DNA of 64,000 nucleotides from Bradyrhizobium sp. dw_411 (GCF_018449695.1 NZ_JAAVUY010000001.1:434001-498000); one strand, 5' to 3'. Positions 1-11,746 are shown, numbered from the stretch's first letter. Numbers and translations are program-made. Notes: generated by a model from the letters alone, not told the origin.

Positions 1-329
1 TCCTTGCCGAGTTCGGTCAGCAGCGGCGCTTCATCGTGACAGGGCACGCACCATGATGCCCAGACATTGACGACACTGACCTTGCCCTTGAACACGGACG
101 GGTCGAGTCCGGGAATGGGTGCGCCATTATTGGCAAGGCCGGTCAATGCCGGTAATGGAGTCTGCGGCGCCGGGCGGCCGATCAGCGCGGACGGAATACG
201 CGAGGGGTCGGTATTGCCGAGCCGGAACCAGAAGATCGCAGCCAGCGTGGTGAAGGCGATCAGCGGCGCCGCCATCAGCCAGCGCGAGGTTCGCGGCGCG
301 GTGTTTGGTGTGGTTGATGGTTCGCTCAT
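1..329 (-). CDS. ccmG: CcmG/DsbE thiol:disulfide interchange protein (3' end beyond window)
   Basis: Membrane-anchored periplasmic thioredoxin that reduces apocytochrome c cysteines or the CcmH disulfide before haem attachment. Only the first 109 residues are inside the window. A single N-terminal membrane anchor lies at about residues 17-35, and the thioredoxin active site WCVPC is at residues 93-97, followed by HDEAP as is usual for the family. The ATG at 329 overlaps the ccmD stop by four bases (ATGA), which fixes the start and implies translational coupling. It is the last gene seen of ccmABCDG; ccmE, ccmF and ccmH are not in this window, as expected where those sit in a separate operon. 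Confidence 0.93.
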   Translation of the reverse strand, partial: MSEPSTTPNTAPRTSRWLMAAPLIAFTTLAAIFWFRLGNTDPSRIPSALIGRPAPQTPLPALTGLANNGAPIPGLDPSVFKGKVSVVNVWASWCVPCHDEAPLLTELGK

Positions 330-514
330 CTGATGTCCATCGCGCTGCGCCCGGAGCGTCGGATAACGCCGCCGGCTTCAAGCTCGTGCAGGGTCTGCTT
401 TTGGCGGCGATAATCGATCGCAATCCAGACGATCAGCAGCAGCACCACCGCCGTCACCAGCAGATAAGACGTCACGATAAAGGAAGCGTAGGGGCCAAGC
501 GACATTGCGGTCAT
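326..514 (-). CDS. ccmD: Haem exporter protein CcmD
   Basis: Small 62-residue membrane protein of the CcmABCD complex, needed to release holo-CcmE from CcmC. One hydrophobic segment at about residues 12-34 is followed by a basic cytoplasmic stretch (DYRRQKQ) and a charged helix, the standard CcmD layout. It overlaps ccmC and ccmG by four bases at either end (ATGA in both cases). An in-frame ATG three codons further in is an alternative start. Family assignment rests on size, topology and position, since CcmD sequences are poorly conserved. Confidence 0.88.
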   Translation of the reverse strand: MTAMSLGPYASFIVTSYLLVTAVVLLLIVWIAIDYRRQKQTLHELEAGGVIRRSGRSAMDIR

Positions 515-1251
515 GCCGGCCGCTGGCTGGCTTGCGCCACTTGCATCATTTGCAGCGCTCGCACCCTGCGGCGCAGGATCTCGTTGCGCATCGCTGCCAG
601 ATGCAGCGTGATGAACAGCAGCGAAAACGCCACCGCCATCACCAATAGCGGGATCAGGAAAGCACGGTCGAGCGTGCTGCCGCCGACCCGCATCACCGAT
701 GCCGGCTGATGCAGCGTGTTCCACCAATCCACCGAAAATTTGATGATCGGCAGATTGATCGCGCCGACCAGCGTCAGGATGGCGGCGGCGCGCGCCGCGC
801 GGGAAGGGTCTTCGACCGCGCGCCACAGCGCGATCAAGCCGAGATACATCAGGAACAAAATCAAAACCGACGTCAGCCGCGCATCCCACTCCCAATAGGT
901 GCCCCACATCGGCCGGCCCCACAGCGAACCGGTGACCAGAGCGAGAAAGGTGAATGCGGCGCCAATGGGGGCTGCGGCCTTGGCCGCGACATCGGCCAGC
1001 GGATGCCGCCACACCAGCGTGCCCAACGCCGAGAGGCTCATCACGCCCCAGACGAACATCGACAGCCACGCATTCGGCACGTGGATGAACATGATCTTGA
1101 CGGTGGCGCCTTGTTGGTAGTCGTCGGGCGCCATCGCGGATTGATAGAGGCCGATCAGCAGCAGGATAGCGGTTGCCGCAGCAAGCCACGGCAACAGGCG
1201 CGTGGTTAGCGACAGGAACCTGGTCGGATTGGCAAGATCGATCAGCGTCAT
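511..1251 (-). CDS. ccmC: Haem lyase/transport protein CcmC
   Basis: Six-helix membrane protein that presents haem to the periplasmic chaperone CcmE. At 246 residues it has the family length. The tryptophan-rich periplasmic signature, a WEWDARLTS core, is at about residues 120-128, with further Trp residues just upstream from 111. Conserved His in the FIHVP loop is at residue 57. It overlaps ccmD by four bases. There are 72 bases between ccmB and ccmC with no gene. It belongs to the haem handling protein family shared with CcmF, but its length and neighbours make CcmC clear. Confidence 0.95.
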   Translation of the reverse strand: MTLIDLANPTRFLSLTTRLLPWLAAATAILLLIGLYQSAMAPDDYQQGATVKIMFIHVPNAWLSMFVWGVMSLSALGTLVWRHPLADVAAKAAAPIGAAFTFLALVTGSLWGRPMWGTYWEWDARLTSVLILFLMYLGLIALWRAVEDPSRAARAAAILTLVGAINLPIIKFSVDWWNTLHQPASVMRVGGSTLDRAFLIPLLVMAVAFSLLFITLHLAAMRNEILRRRVRALQMMQVAQASQRPA

Positions 1252-1323
1252 GACATCCTGATAGTCATCGTTGCGGTCGCAGGCAATGCGGCACGGATTG
1301 CCTGATGCGAGATTTGATCATGG

Positions 1324-1992
1324 CTAATCGAGGCCCTGTCTGAGACTGGCCGCGGCCGCGAACGGTCCGACCACAAAACTGATCAGCGACAGCGCGCACA
1401 GGATCGAGAACGGCGCGCCGAATGTCAGGGGTCCGGTGATCGCGGCCTCCGAGGCGGCCACGCCAAAAATCAATACCGGGATCGAGAGCGGCAACACCAG
1501 CACGGCCAATAAAAGGCCGCCGCGGTGCAGCGTGACCGCCAGCGCGGCCCCGATCATGCCGGTAAATGTCAGCGCCGGCGTGCCCACGAAAAGCGTCAAT
1601 GCGACCGCCGATGTTGCTGTCGCATCGAGATTCAACAGCAGTCCCAATACCGGCGTCGCGATTACCAGCGGCAGCCCCGCGGCCAGCCAATGCGCCAGCG
1701 CTTTGGCGGCGCAGGTCAGTTCCAGCGGGGTACGGCTCATCACGATCAGGTCGAGCGAGCCGTCTTCATGGTCGGCCATGAACAGCCGGTCGAGCGTGAG
1801 CAGGCTGGCAAGCAGCGCGCCGAGCCAGAGAATCGCGGGCCCAAGCCGGGTCAGCAGCGCTAGGTCAGGTCCGACCGCGAACGGCATCAGCACCACGACG
1901 GTCAGGAAGAACAGCACGCCGATCAGCGCCCCGCCGCCGACCCGCAGCGCGATGCGGATATCCCGCCGAATCAGCGCGGCGAGGGCGGTCAC
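1324..1992 (-). CDS. ccmB: Haem exporter permease CcmB
   Basis: Membrane subunit (222 residues, six predicted hydrophobic segments) of the CcmAB ABC module, which uses ATP to free holo-CcmE from CcmC during cytochrome c maturation. The N-terminus [20 protein letters not shown] and the loop [15 protein letters not shown] are typical of CcmB. It overlaps the upstream ccmA by four bases (1989-1992), which indicates coupled translation. The hydrophobic core and gene order leave little doubt. Confidence 0.95.
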   Translation of the reverse strand: MTALAALIRRDIRIALRVGGGALIGVLFFLTVVVLMPFAVGPDLALLTRLGPAILWLGALLASLLTLDRLFMADHEDGSLDLIVMSRTPLELTCAAKALAHWLAAGLPLVIATPVLGLLLNLDATATSAVALTLFVGTPALTFTGMIGAALAVTLHRGGLLLAVLVLPLSIPVLIFGVAASEAAITGPLTFGAPFSILCALSLISFVVGPFAAAASLRQGLD

Positions 1993-2591
1993 GATGCGCC
2001 CCCGATCCGCAATTCCCGGGCTGGCAATCCCAGCGGGGCATGGGTGGCGGCGACGATGAGGCCGCCGTGCGCGAGGTGGTCCTGCATCAGGCCGGCAAAC
2101 AGACTTTGCCCGGAGGTATCGAGCGCGTTGGTCGGCTCATCCAGCAGCCAGACCGGCCGCCGCACGGCGAGCAAGCGGGCGACCGAGAGCCGGCGCCGCT
2201 GGCCGGCCGATAGATACGCAGCCGGCAGCCGCGCGGCATGGTCGAGCCCGACCGCGGCCAGGCTCGCAGCCGGATCGGACGTCTCGCCGCCCAGAAAATC
2301 GCGCCAGAAAGTGAGGTTTTCCGAGACGCTCAGGGCCGGTTTCAGCGCGTCGCGATGTCCGAGGTAATGCGTCTGTTCGGGCAGGCTGAGCTCGGCCTCG
2401 CCGCCTTCGAGGCTGATGGAACCTGCGGCCACGGTCAAAAGGCCCGCGATCAGCCGCAGCAGCGAGGTTTTGCCGGCTCCGTTGGGGCCAGTGATGGCCA
2501 GGGCCTCGCCGGAAGACGCCTCGAAATCCAGCGCCGCGAACACTTCCCGGCCACCTCGCACGCATCTGATGTCACGTCCCGAGAGCCGCAT
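1989..2591 (-). CDS. ccmA: Haem exporter ATP-binding protein CcmA
   Basis: Cytoplasmic ATPase of the CcmAB module in cytochrome c biogenesis system I. It is 200 residues long, with Walker A GPNGAGKT at residues 35-42, the ABC signature written LSAGQRRR in place of the more general LSGGQ, and Walker [12 protein letters not shown]. First gene of the minus-strand ccmABCDG run, and divergent from acnA across about 220 bases. In Bradyrhizobium japonicum the equivalent genes (cycVW...) are described next to acnA, so this is a conserved arrangement. Confidence 0.95.
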   Translation of the reverse strand: MRLSGRDIRCVRGGREVFAALDFEASSGEALAITGPNGAGKTSLLRLIAGLLTVAAGSISLEGGEAELSLPEQTHYLGHRDALKPALSVSENLTFWRDFLGGETSDPAASLAAVGLDHAARLPAAYLSAGQRRRLSVARLLAVRRPVWLLDEPTNALDTSGQSLFAGLMQDHLAHGGLIVAATHAPLGLPARELRIGGAS

Positions 2592-2618
2592 ATTGCCCTT
2601 TCACAGCCCTTTGGAAAC

Positions 2619-2655
2619 TTGTGGGTACCGCATCAGAATTTGTGGGTGCCGCATC
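2619..2655. promoter_or_regulatory. Imperfect 16-base direct repeat in the ccmA/acnA divergent region
   Basis: TTGTGGGTACCGCATC at 2619-2634 recurs as TTGTGGGTGCCGCATC at 2640-2655, one mismatch, with a 21-base start-to-start distance, that is two helical turns. The pair sits close to the ccmA start and about 160 bases upstream of acnA. This could be a tandem operator for a factor bound on one face of the helix. No known consensus was recognised, so the role is inference. Confidence 0.35.
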
Positions 2656-2814
2656 GCTGCGGCACGATTGTCGGTGTGGCGGTGCTTCTAGAAAGATTCT
2701 ATAAGCCGGAACTTGATGCAGCACACAATCCGCGGCTGCAAGTTAATCGGCCAACCTCTCCGCCGGTGTTTTGATACCCTTGCCGGGTATAACTGACAAT
2801 TGGGATTGCCACAC

Positions 2815-5535
<2,721 letters not shown>

Positions 5536-5600
5536 TGCAATCGTGATTGCATAAGGCAATCGGGATCGATGGCTCACCGCGAAGTGAGTAGCGATACAAC

Positions 5601-5629
5601 AGAAGGCGGCCTAAAAAGAGCCGCCTTCT
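5601..5629 (+). terminator. Hairpin downstream of acnA
   Basis: AGAAGGCGGC at 5601-5610 pairs perfectly with GCCGCCTTCT at 5620-5629 across a nine-base loop. There is no clear U-tract after the stem, so it may act as a mRNA 3' stabiliser rather than a classical intrinsic terminator. Confidence 0.5.
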
Positions 5630-5717
5630 CGCGCTTGAAGGCGGGGGCGCTCGATTGCTGCAATGCGTTAACGGTGGGATGCATTAATGGCGGCAGCGCA
5701 ATATCTGGGTTACCAGT

Positions 5718-6503
5718 ATGACAGCGATGATGGCCTATCATTCAATTTCGAAGTGGTCGGGCGCACTGTGGTCCGGCGCACTTTCCGGCGCACTTGGCGT
5801 CTGCGCGATCGTGGCCATCGTTCGCCCTGCGGTTGCTGAGCCGCGTGCGGTGGTGGAACTGTTCACGTCGCAAGGTTGTTCGTCGTGTCCGCCGGCCGAC
5901 AAGGTTATCGGCGAACTCGCCAAAGATCCGTCGGTGATCGCGCTGAGCATGCCGATCGACTATTGGGATTATCTGGGCTGGAAAGATACGCTGGCCGATG
6001 CCCGCTTCAGCGCCCGTCAGCAGGCCTATTCGCGGGTCCGTGGCGACCGCGGTGTCTACACGCCGCAAGTGGTCGTCAACGGTTCGGCGCATGTGATTGG
6101 CAGCGATCGCGAAGGCATCGAAGAAGCAATCGATCACAAGGTCGATGGCGTGATGTCGGTGCCGGTGTCTTTGGCGCTGGCGGGCAAGCAGATCACGGTA
6201 TCGGTGGCGGCGTCCAACAAGTCTCCTGCCGCGATGCACGGCGAAGTATGGATTTGCTCGATCTCGAAAGAAGTGTCGATCGCGATCGGGCGCGGTGAGA
6301 ATCGCGGTCGCGAAATCACCTACCACAATGTCGTGCGGAACCTTCTGAAAGTCGGCGACTGGAACGGTAGCGCCGGTAGCTGGACCGTGCCGCTGGAAAA
6401 TATCTCCCGCGATGGTGTCGATGCGGCGGCGGTCTATGTCCAGGACGGCAGTCACGACAGGCCGGGCCCCATGCTGGGCGCGGCGTACACGTCGCTTCAC
6501 TAA
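5718..6503 (+). CDS. DUF1223 secreted thioredoxin-like protein
   Basis: 261 residues with an N-terminal signal peptide ending near Ala40 (hydrophobic core about 21-35), so exported to the periplasm. Immediately after comes a thioredoxin-like start, VVELFTSQGCSSCPPAD, with a CxxC pair at Cys54 and Cys57. This matches the DUF1223 family. The function of the family is unknown; the CxxC suggests a redox role, which is inference. The ATG at 5718 is followed by other in-frame Met codons at residues 4 and 5, so the exact start is open by a few residues. It is followed by a good terminator. Confidence 0.85.
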   Translation: MTAMMAYHSISKWSGALWSGALSGALGVCAIVAIVRPAVAEPRAVVELFTSQGCSSCPPADKVIGELAKDPSVIALSMPIDYWDYLGWKDTLADARFSARQQAYSRVRGDRGVYTPQVVVNGSAHVIGSDREGIEEAIDHKVDGVMSVPVSLALAGKQITVSVAASNKSPAAMHGEVWICSISKEVSIAIGRGENRGREITYHNVVRNLLKVGDWNGSAGSWTVPLENISRDGVDAAAVYVQDGSHDRPGPMLGAAYTSLH

Positions 6504-6536
6504 ATTATTTTCTCGGTTATTTCTGGCGATGAAGTT

Positions 6537-6558
6537 GCCGCCTGACGGGCGGCTTTTT
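6537..6558 (+). terminator. Intrinsic terminator after the DUF1223 gene
   Basis: GCCGCC at 6537-6542 pairs with GGCGGC at 6548-6553 across a five-base loop, followed by five T. It lies 34 bases after the stop codon of the upstream gene. Confidence 0.75.
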
Positions 6559-6670
6559 CGCGTCGTGACCGCTGGGATTTTCCGCGATGCGGGAAAACAT
6601 CCGGCGGCACCTAGAACGCGCGAGCTGTGAGGACCAGCCGCGTGAGAATGAGCCAAATGTCCGAAGCCCC

Positions 6671-6850
6671 AAAAGAAAAAGGACCAACTCTCGTTGGCCC
6701 AGTATGGGGATAAACTATCCTGCGAACAGGCCCGATCCCGACGACCCCGGGGGGCTGGGGGCTGAGGAATCCGGTGCCGAAAGGACCGGGCCAACGCAGT
6801 ATCCTCTTGTCGCAACCCGGAAGGGCGGGCGAAGGGCGGAAGTAGGGCGG
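6671..6850 (-). ncRNA. Candidate small RNA ending in an intrinsic terminator
   Basis: The 440-base gap between the DUF1223 and DUF2794 genes has no convincing ORF but holds a strong minus-strand terminator: stem GGGCCAAC / GTTGGTCC (6681-6700, one G-U pair, GAGA loop) followed by TTTTTCTTTT (6671-6680). There is no minus-strand gene upstream for it to terminate. The nine bases CGTTGGCCC (read on the minus strand, at 6788-6796) are complementary to the 5' arm of the terminator (6692-6700), which could close a roughly 100-base structured domain or compete with the terminator. The 5' end near 6850 is a guess; a CATAAT hexamer lies just upstream on that strand. Family not recognised. Confidence 0.35.
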
Positions 6851-7000
6851 TATTATGATTCTGCTAACGTTCCCGTGACGCTGTGTTTCCTGGCGGAAAT
6901 GAGCAGCGGACGATCCGTCGTGCGCGAAAGCCGGCACGGGCCCTCTTGCAGATGAAGTCAGACGGCGCGATCATGTCGCTCGTGTGACAGGAGATAGAAC

Positions 7001-7372
7001 ATGAGTTCGATGTCGGAGGAAACCGATCCAAGCGAGAGCCGCGCAGCGGTGCGCAATGCCGCTGCGGGTTCTGCGCCAAGCCGGGTGACGTTCAATCGCC
7101 TCGAACTCAATCGCATCCTCAATCTGTACGGACGCATGGTCGCCGACGGCGAATGGCGCGACTATGCGATTGATTTCCTGCGCGACCGCGCGGTGTTCTC
7201 AGTGTTCCGCCGCGCGTCCGAAGTGCCGATCTACCGGATCGAAAAAGATCCGCGCCTCGCGCGCAAGCAGGGCATGTACAGCGTGATCTCGGCGAGCGGA
7301 TTGATCCTGCGCCGCGGCCATGAACTCGATCGCGTATTGCTGGTGATCGACCGCAAGCTGGCGGTGGTCTAA
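7001..7372 (+). CDS. DUF2794 domain protein
   Basis: A 123-residue soluble protein of the alphaproteobacterial DUF2794 family, function unknown. The first 30 residues are a charged, disordered leader; the conserved part starts at FNRLELNRILNLYGRMVADG and ends with the RRGHELDRVLLVIDRKL stretch. An AGGAGA ribosome binding site lies eight bases before the ATG. It stands alone, followed by an inverted repeat element and then a convergent acetyltransferase gene. Confidence 0.85.
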   Translation: MSSMSEETDPSESRAAVRNAAAGSAPSRVTFNRLELNRILNLYGRMVADGEWRDYAIDFLRDRAVFSVFRRASEVPIYRIEKDPRLARKQGMYSVISASGLILRRGHELDRVLLVIDRKLAVV

Positions 7373-7382
7373 TTTCCACCCC

Positions 7383-7494
7383 CGTCATTCCGGACCAGCA
7401 CGCAGCGCTGGATCCGGAATCTAGAGGTTGGTTTACCTAGGTAGCTCGCTGCTTGAGATTCCGGGTTCGCGGTGACGCGCGCCCCGGAATGACG
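7383..7494. repeat. Interspersed inverted repeat, family A copy 1
   Basis: Two imperfect hairpins in mirror arrangement: the left starts CGTCATTCCGG and ends CCGGAATCT; the right starts AGATTCCGGG and ends CCCCGGAATGACG. The same pair of terminal motifs occurs at 15165-15260 and 30783-30886. The element fills the space between two convergent genes. Similar REP/BIME-like elements are common in Bradyrhizobium and Rhodopseudomonas as far as I recall. Confidence 0.75.
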
Positions 7495-7508
7495 ACTAGT
7501 CTTTCCGA

Positions 7509-8042
7509 TTACGCCGATCCCGGCACTGAGCTTCCGCCATCCCCGAGCGGCAACTGCATCATCACGGTGTCGAGCCAGCGGCCGAATTTGAGGCCCACAT
7601 TGGGGTGGGTCCCGATCATCTGGAATCCGCATCTGGTATGGACGCCGATCGAGCCGGCGTTGGCGGAATCTCCGATCACCGCGATCATCTGGCGATAGCC
7701 GCGGGCTTCCGACTCCACGATCAAGCGTTGCAGTAATTGCGAGCCGATCCCGCGGCGATGTGTAGCGGGCTCGAGATAGACCGAATTCTCCACCGTGAAG
7801 CGATAGGCCGGCCGCGGCCGGTACGGCCCGGCATAGGCGTAGCCGACCACGCGGCCGTTGAGGATCGCGACGAGATAGGGAAAGCCGCCGTCCGTCAGGG
7901 TGTTGAAGCGCCGGGTCATCTCGGCGAGATCGGGCGGGATTAGCTCGAACGTCGCGGTGCCGAAGCGGACCTCGTGCTTGTAAATTTCGGTGATAGACGG
8001 CAGGTCGGCCGCAACGGTGGGCCTGATTTCGAGTGCTGACAT
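7509..8042 (-). CDS. GNAT acetyltransferase, phosphinothricin acetyltransferase (PAT) type
   Basis: 177-residue cytoplasmic N-acetyltransferase. It begins IRPTVAADLPSITEIYKHEV and contains TATFE, then the acetyl-CoA binding motif RRGIGSQLLQRL around residues 95-106 and the C-terminal NxxSIGVHxxxGF pattern of the PAT/bar/MddA subfamily, which acetylates phosphinothricin or methionine sulfone/sulfoximine-like substrates. Substrate here cannot be told from sequence. The ATG at 8042 is preferred to one 63 bases further out because the upstream residues are encoded by a terminator hairpin. Confidence 0.85.
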   Translation of the reverse strand: MSALEIRPTVAADLPSITEIYKHEVRFGTATFELIPPDLAEMTRRFNTLTDGGFPYLVAILNGRVVGYAYAGPYRPRPAYRFTVENSVYLEPATHRRGIGSQLLQRLIVESEARGYRQMIAVIGDSANAGSIGVHTRCGFQMIGTHPNVGLKFGRWLDTVMMQLPLGDGGSSVPGSA

Positions 8043-8070
8043 GGCGCGCAGAGTATTTTTGCCCGGCGCA

Positions 8071-8102
8071 AAAGAAAAGCCCCGGCCACAAGGCCGGGGC
8101 TT
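8071..8102 (-). terminator. Intrinsic terminator after the Bax-inhibitor-1 gene
   Basis: An 11-base-pair perfect stem (8077-8087 with 8092-8102, loop of four) is followed on the minus strand by TTTTCTTT. It lies 28 bases beyond the stop codon of the upstream minus-strand gene and separates it from the acetyltransferase gene. Confidence 0.85.
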
Positions 8103-8129
8103 CAATTTGTTTTGGCTGCTCGCCGCCGG

Positions 8130-8921
8130 TCAGTCGCGCTGGCCGAGGAGCTGCAACAGCAGCGTGAACAGGTTGATGAAGTTCAAATACAGCGACAGCG
8201 CTCCGGTGATTGCCGCACGTTCCGCGATGTCACCGCCCTGCGAGGCATAGCCGTAGATGTAGTCGTTCTTCAGCCGCTGGGTATCCCAGGCGGTGAGGCC
8301 CGCGAACACCAGCACGCCCACCACCGACACCACGAACTGCAGCATCGAAGAGGCGAGGAAGATGTTGACCACGCTCGCGATGATGATGCCGAACAGGCCC
8401 ATGATCAGGAACGAACCCATGCCGCTCATGTCACGCTTGGTGGTGTAGCCATAGAGGCTCAGAGCGCCGAAGGTCGCCGCGGTGATGAAGAACACCCGCA
8501 CGATCGAGGTGTGGGTGTACACCAGGAAAATCGACGACAGCGAGATGCCCATCAGCGCCGAGAACACCCAGAACAGCATCTGGGCTGTCGCGGGCCGCAG
8601 CCGGTTGATGCCGGCCGAGATCACGAACACCATCGCCAGCGGCGCCAGCATGAACAGCCATTTCAGCGGGCTTACGAACATCGCATAGCCGAACGGCGTC
8701 AAATACGAGGTGCCGATCCGCACCGCGCCGGCGGAGGGGTCCGCCGTCACCGCTGCCATGTAGACGCCGAGCGCGGCCAAGCCGGTGATGGCCAGGCCGA
8801 TGCTCATGTAATTGTAGATGCGCAGCATGTAGGCGCGCAGACCGGCATCGACGGTCGCGGCGTCAACGCGCCCGGCAGCCCGGCCGAAAGGAGAAGCATA
8901 GTTGCGGTCTAGGTCCGACAT
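8130..8921 (-). CDS. Bax inhibitor-1 / YccA-YbhL family membrane protein
   Basis: 263-residue polytopic inner-membrane protein with about seven hydrophobic segments. The N-terminal soluble tail (MSDLDRNYASPFGR) and the first helix region LRIYNYMSIGLAITGLAAL are typical of the UPF0005/BI-1 family. The conserved C-terminal stretch has TAWDTQRLKNDY, with the acidic residue associated with pH-sensitive Ca2+ leak in homologues. In bacteria the physiological role is uncertain; YccA interacts with FtsH. It is transcribed alone, with a terminator directly after. Confidence 0.9.
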   Translation of the reverse strand: MSDLDRNYASPFGRAAGRVDAATVDAGLRAYMLRIYNYMSIGLAITGLAALGVYMAAVTADPSAGAVRIGTSYLTPFGYAMFVSPLKWLFMLAPLAMVFVISAGINRLRPATAQMLFWVFSALMGISLSSIFLVYTHTSIVRVFFITAATFGALSLYGYTTKRDMSGMGSFLIMGLFGIIIASVVNIFLASSMLQFVVSVVGVLVFAGLTAWDTQRLKNDYIYGYASQGGDIAERAAITGALSLYLNFINLFTLLLQLLGQRD

Positions 8922-9006
8922 GGTCGAACTCCCGTTGGTTGTCCGGCGGAGCGCAAAGGGTTTGCGGCGCAGGCTAAGAAACCTATCCCAGATTAACGCC
9001 GATCGC

Positions 9007-9025
9007 TGACATTAATTTTATGTCA
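9007..9025. promoter_or_regulatory. Inverted repeat upstream of the BI-1 gene
   Basis: TGACAT at 9007-9012 and ATGTCA at 9020-9025 are separated by an AT-rich seven-base spacer, 86 bases upstream of the BI-1 start codon on the minus strand. The size fits a dimeric regulator site. The rest of the 250-base gap (8922-9175) shows no gene. Confidence 0.3.
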
Positions 9026-9175
9026 TCAAACCAGCGTCTGGCCCTGTCTGATATTTGGGAAACTAACACATTCTCTGCAAGCTTCGATGCGCGGCTGAAT
9101 GTCGCTCCGAGAGAGCACGATTTGGGCCAAAGCCATAACGTGGCGGGATTACGCTGCGGGATTGTTTCCAGTTTG

Positions 9176-11746
9176 TCACAAATTCCGCAAAACAGTGGCC
9201 GGCTTCTGGTTCAACGCCAGCAGGGTGCCGGCGAGACCCAACCCCACGGTCACGATCAGCGCCGCTGCGACGACTCCGGCGGCGCTGCCCGCCTGCCAGA
9301 TGAAACTGAGTGTCATGAGCCGGGTCACGATTAACCAGGCCGCGACCGAGCCGGAAATGACTCCGAAAATGGCGGTCGCGAAGCCGATCATCAGATATTC
9401 CAGCGCATAGGCTCCGAGTAGCCGCGCCCTCGTCGCCCCGAGTGTCTTGAGAATAACGGCGTCGTAAACCCGATGACGATGACCGGCGGCGAGCGCGCCG
9501 CCGAGCACCAGAATCGCAGAAATCAGCGTGACCGCGCTGGCGCCCCGGATCGCCAGCACGAGGTTGGTGACAACCGTGCCGATGGTTTCCAGGGCTTCGC
9601 GGACCCGCACACTCGTGACCATCGGGAAGGCGTCGGCCACCGATTTGATGATCCGGGCGTCGCCGGTGGCGTCCGGGTGGGTCTCGGTCAGCGTCGCGAC
9701 ATGGGTATGCGGTGCGCCCCGGAAGGCGTTCGGCGAGAACACCAGCACGAAATTGATCCCCAAGCTCTGCCAGTCGACGGTGCGCAAATTGCCGATCCTG
9801 GCCGGGATGTCGCGGCCGAGCACATTGACGACGACCTCGTCGCCGATCTTGAGCTTGAGCCCGTCGGCGATCTTCTTCTCCATCGAGATCAATGGCGGCC
9901 CGTCGTAATCGGCGCCCCACCATTGGCCTTCGACGATCTTCGAACCCTTGGGAATTTCGCCGGTATAGGTGAGGCCGCGGTCGCTCTGCAGCACCCATTC
10001 GCTGTCGGTCGAAGGTTTCAGATCCTCCGCCTTGACGCCGCGCGCCGCGACGATTCGGCCACGCAGCATCGGCACATCCTCGACCGTCGATTGCGGCTCG
10101 GTCTGCTTCAGGAAAGCGCTGAAGCGGTCGGCTTCCGTGGAGGGGATGTCGATGAAATAGAACGACGGTGCCCGGTCCGGCAGCGCCGCCAGGAATTGCC
10201 GGCGCAGATTGCCGTCGATCTGGGTGATCGTGACCAGCACCGCCAGTCCCAGCCCCAGCGACATCACCACCGAGGGCGTCAGCGCGCCCGGCCGGTAGAT
10301 ATTGGCGATCGCCAGCCGCAGCATGGTGAAGCGCGTACGGGGCAGTCGGCGTGCCAGCGCCATCAGGCCGGCGGCGATGCCGCGCAACAGCGCAAACACC
10401 ACGATCGAAGACGCGACGAACACGGCCGCGACGCGTTTGTCGTAGGCAAGCCCGATCACCACGGCGATCAGCACCGCGATCACCAGGGCCATCAGCGCGA
10501 GATAACGCCAGCGAGGCCGGTGCCACTGGCTGACCACAGCCTCGCGAAACAGCGCCGCCACCGGCACATCATGCACGCGGCCGAGCGGCCACAGTCCGAA
10601 GGCCAGTGCGGTCAGGAGACCGTAAACCAGCGACAGCAGCAATTCGTCGGGATGCAGCGCCGGGACCACCGGCAGCGGCAACAATTTGCCGAACCCCCCG
10701 ACAATGACGAACGGCAGTGCCGCGCCGGCGACGAGGCCGATGATCGAGCCGATCACCGCGAGCACGGTCACCTGCGTCAGATAGATCGCAAACACGTCGC
10801 GGCCGGTGGCGCCCAGCGCCTTGAAGGCCGCGATCACGTCGCGGCGGCGATCGATGTGGCTCTTGACCGCATTGGCGACGCCGACACCGCCGACCAAAAG
10901 CGCGGCGAGGCCCACCAGCGTGAGAAACTGGGTGAAGCGGCTGACGGTGCGCTCCAATTGCGGCGAGGCGTTGCTGCGGGAGCGGATTTCCCAGCCGGCT
11001 TCCGGCACCGCGTTGCGCACATCCTCGGCGAGTGCCGCAGCGCCGCGATCGGTGGCCAGATTGTCCGGCAGTTTGACGCGATAGGTCCAGCGCACCAGGC
11101 TGCCTGGCTGCAACAATTGCGTGGCGCGCAACGCGGATTCGCTGACCAGGAATCGCGGTCCGAACCCGACGCCGCCCGAGAGCTTGTCGGGCTCGCCGTC
11201 GATGACGCTGCGGATTTGAAAGGTTGCGTTGCCGACGGTGACGCGGTCGCCGACTTTCAGATCGAGCCGGGCCAGCAAGGTCGGATCGGCGGCCGCACCA
11301 AAGGCGCCGTCGCGCTCGGCCAGCACGTCCGCTACGGGCATTTTCGGCGCGAGTGTCACCGCGCCCAGCATCGGATAGGCGTTATCCACCGCCTTGAGTT
11401 CGACCAGAGCGAGCTTGCCGTCGCCGGTGCGCGCCATGCCGCGCAAGGTCGCGGCAACCGAGACTTGGCCCCGCGAACGCAACAGCGCGACTTCATCCGG
11501 CTTGGCCTCACGCTGGATCAGCGAGAACGCCACGTCGCCGCCGAGCAGCGTGCGGCCTTCGCGCGCCAGTCCCTCGCCGAGGCTTGCCGCGACCGAGCCG
11601 ACGCCGGCAATCGCCATCACGCCGAGCGCGATGCAGGCGATGAAAACGTAAAAGCCGCGCAAGCCGCTGCGCAGTTCGCGCAAGGCGTAGCGCAGCGGGA
11701 GGGATGCGGTGCGGCCGCGCGCGACCGGTTCGGAAATGGTTGTCAT
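9176..11746 (-). CDS. ABC transporter permease, FtsX/YbbP family
   Basis: Large (856-residue) ABC permease of the MacB/FtsX superfamily with two copies of the core: one helix near the N-terminus (GFYVFIACIALGVMAIAG), a large periplasmic MacB-like domain at about residues 60-260, a three-helix FtsX domain at about 265-400, central helices around 415-475, a second periplasmic domain, and a last FtsX domain ending LALNQKPATVLRNL. This is the YbbP architecture. It pairs with the ATPase just upstream (13-base gap). By family, such pairs export or extract lipids or peptides and are often beside TesA-like esterases, as here. Start at the ATG of MTTISEP is chosen; a longer start would overlap the ATPase gene. 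Confidence 0.88.
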   Translation of the reverse strand: MTTISEPVARGRTASLPLRYALRELRSGLRGFYVFIACIALGVMAIAGVGSVAASLGEGLAREGRTLLGGDVAFSLIQREAKPDEVALLRSRGQVSVAATLRGMARTGDGKLALVELKAVDNAYPMLGAVTLAPKMPVADVLAERDGAFGAAADPTLLARLDLKVGDRVTVGNATFQIRSVIDGEPDKLSGGVGFGPRFLVSESALRATQLLQPGSLVRWTYRVKLPDNLATDRGAAALAEDVRNAVPEAGWEIRSRSNASPQLERTVSRFTQFLTLVGLAALLVGGVGVANAVKSHIDRRRDVIAAFKALGATGRDVFAIYLTQVTVLAVIGSIIGLVAGAALPFVIVGGFGKLLPLPVVPALHPDELLLSLVYGLLTALAFGLWPLGRVHDVPVAALFREAVVSQWHRPRWRYLALMALVIAVLIAVVIGLAYDKRVAAVFVASSIVVFALLRGIAAGLMALARRLPRTRFTMLRLAIANIYRPGALTPSVVMSLGLGLAVLVTITQIDGNLRRQFLAALPDRAPSFYFIDIPSTEADRFSAFLKQTEPQSTVEDVPMLRGRIVAARGVKAEDLKPSTDSEWVLQSDRGLTYTGEIPKGSKIVEGQWWGADYDGPPLISMEKKIADGLKLKIGDEVVVNVLGRDIPARIGNLRTVDWQSLGINFVLVFSPNAFRGAPHTHVATLTETHPDATGDARIIKSVADAFPMVTSVRVREALETIGTVVTNLVLAIRGASAVTLISAILVLGGALAAGHRHRVYDAVILKTLGATRARLLGAYALEYLMIGFATAIFGVISGSVAAWLIVTRLMTLSFIWQAGSAAGVVAAALIVTVGLGLAGTLLALNQKPATVLRNL

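Noticed and set aside
6648..6713. 21-codon ORF (starts MSQMSEAPKEKG) in the DUF1223-DUF2794 gap
   Set aside because: Weak ribosome binding site and it overlaps the minus-strand terminator hairpin and its A-run; the Lys-rich part is simply the complement of the terminator U-tract.
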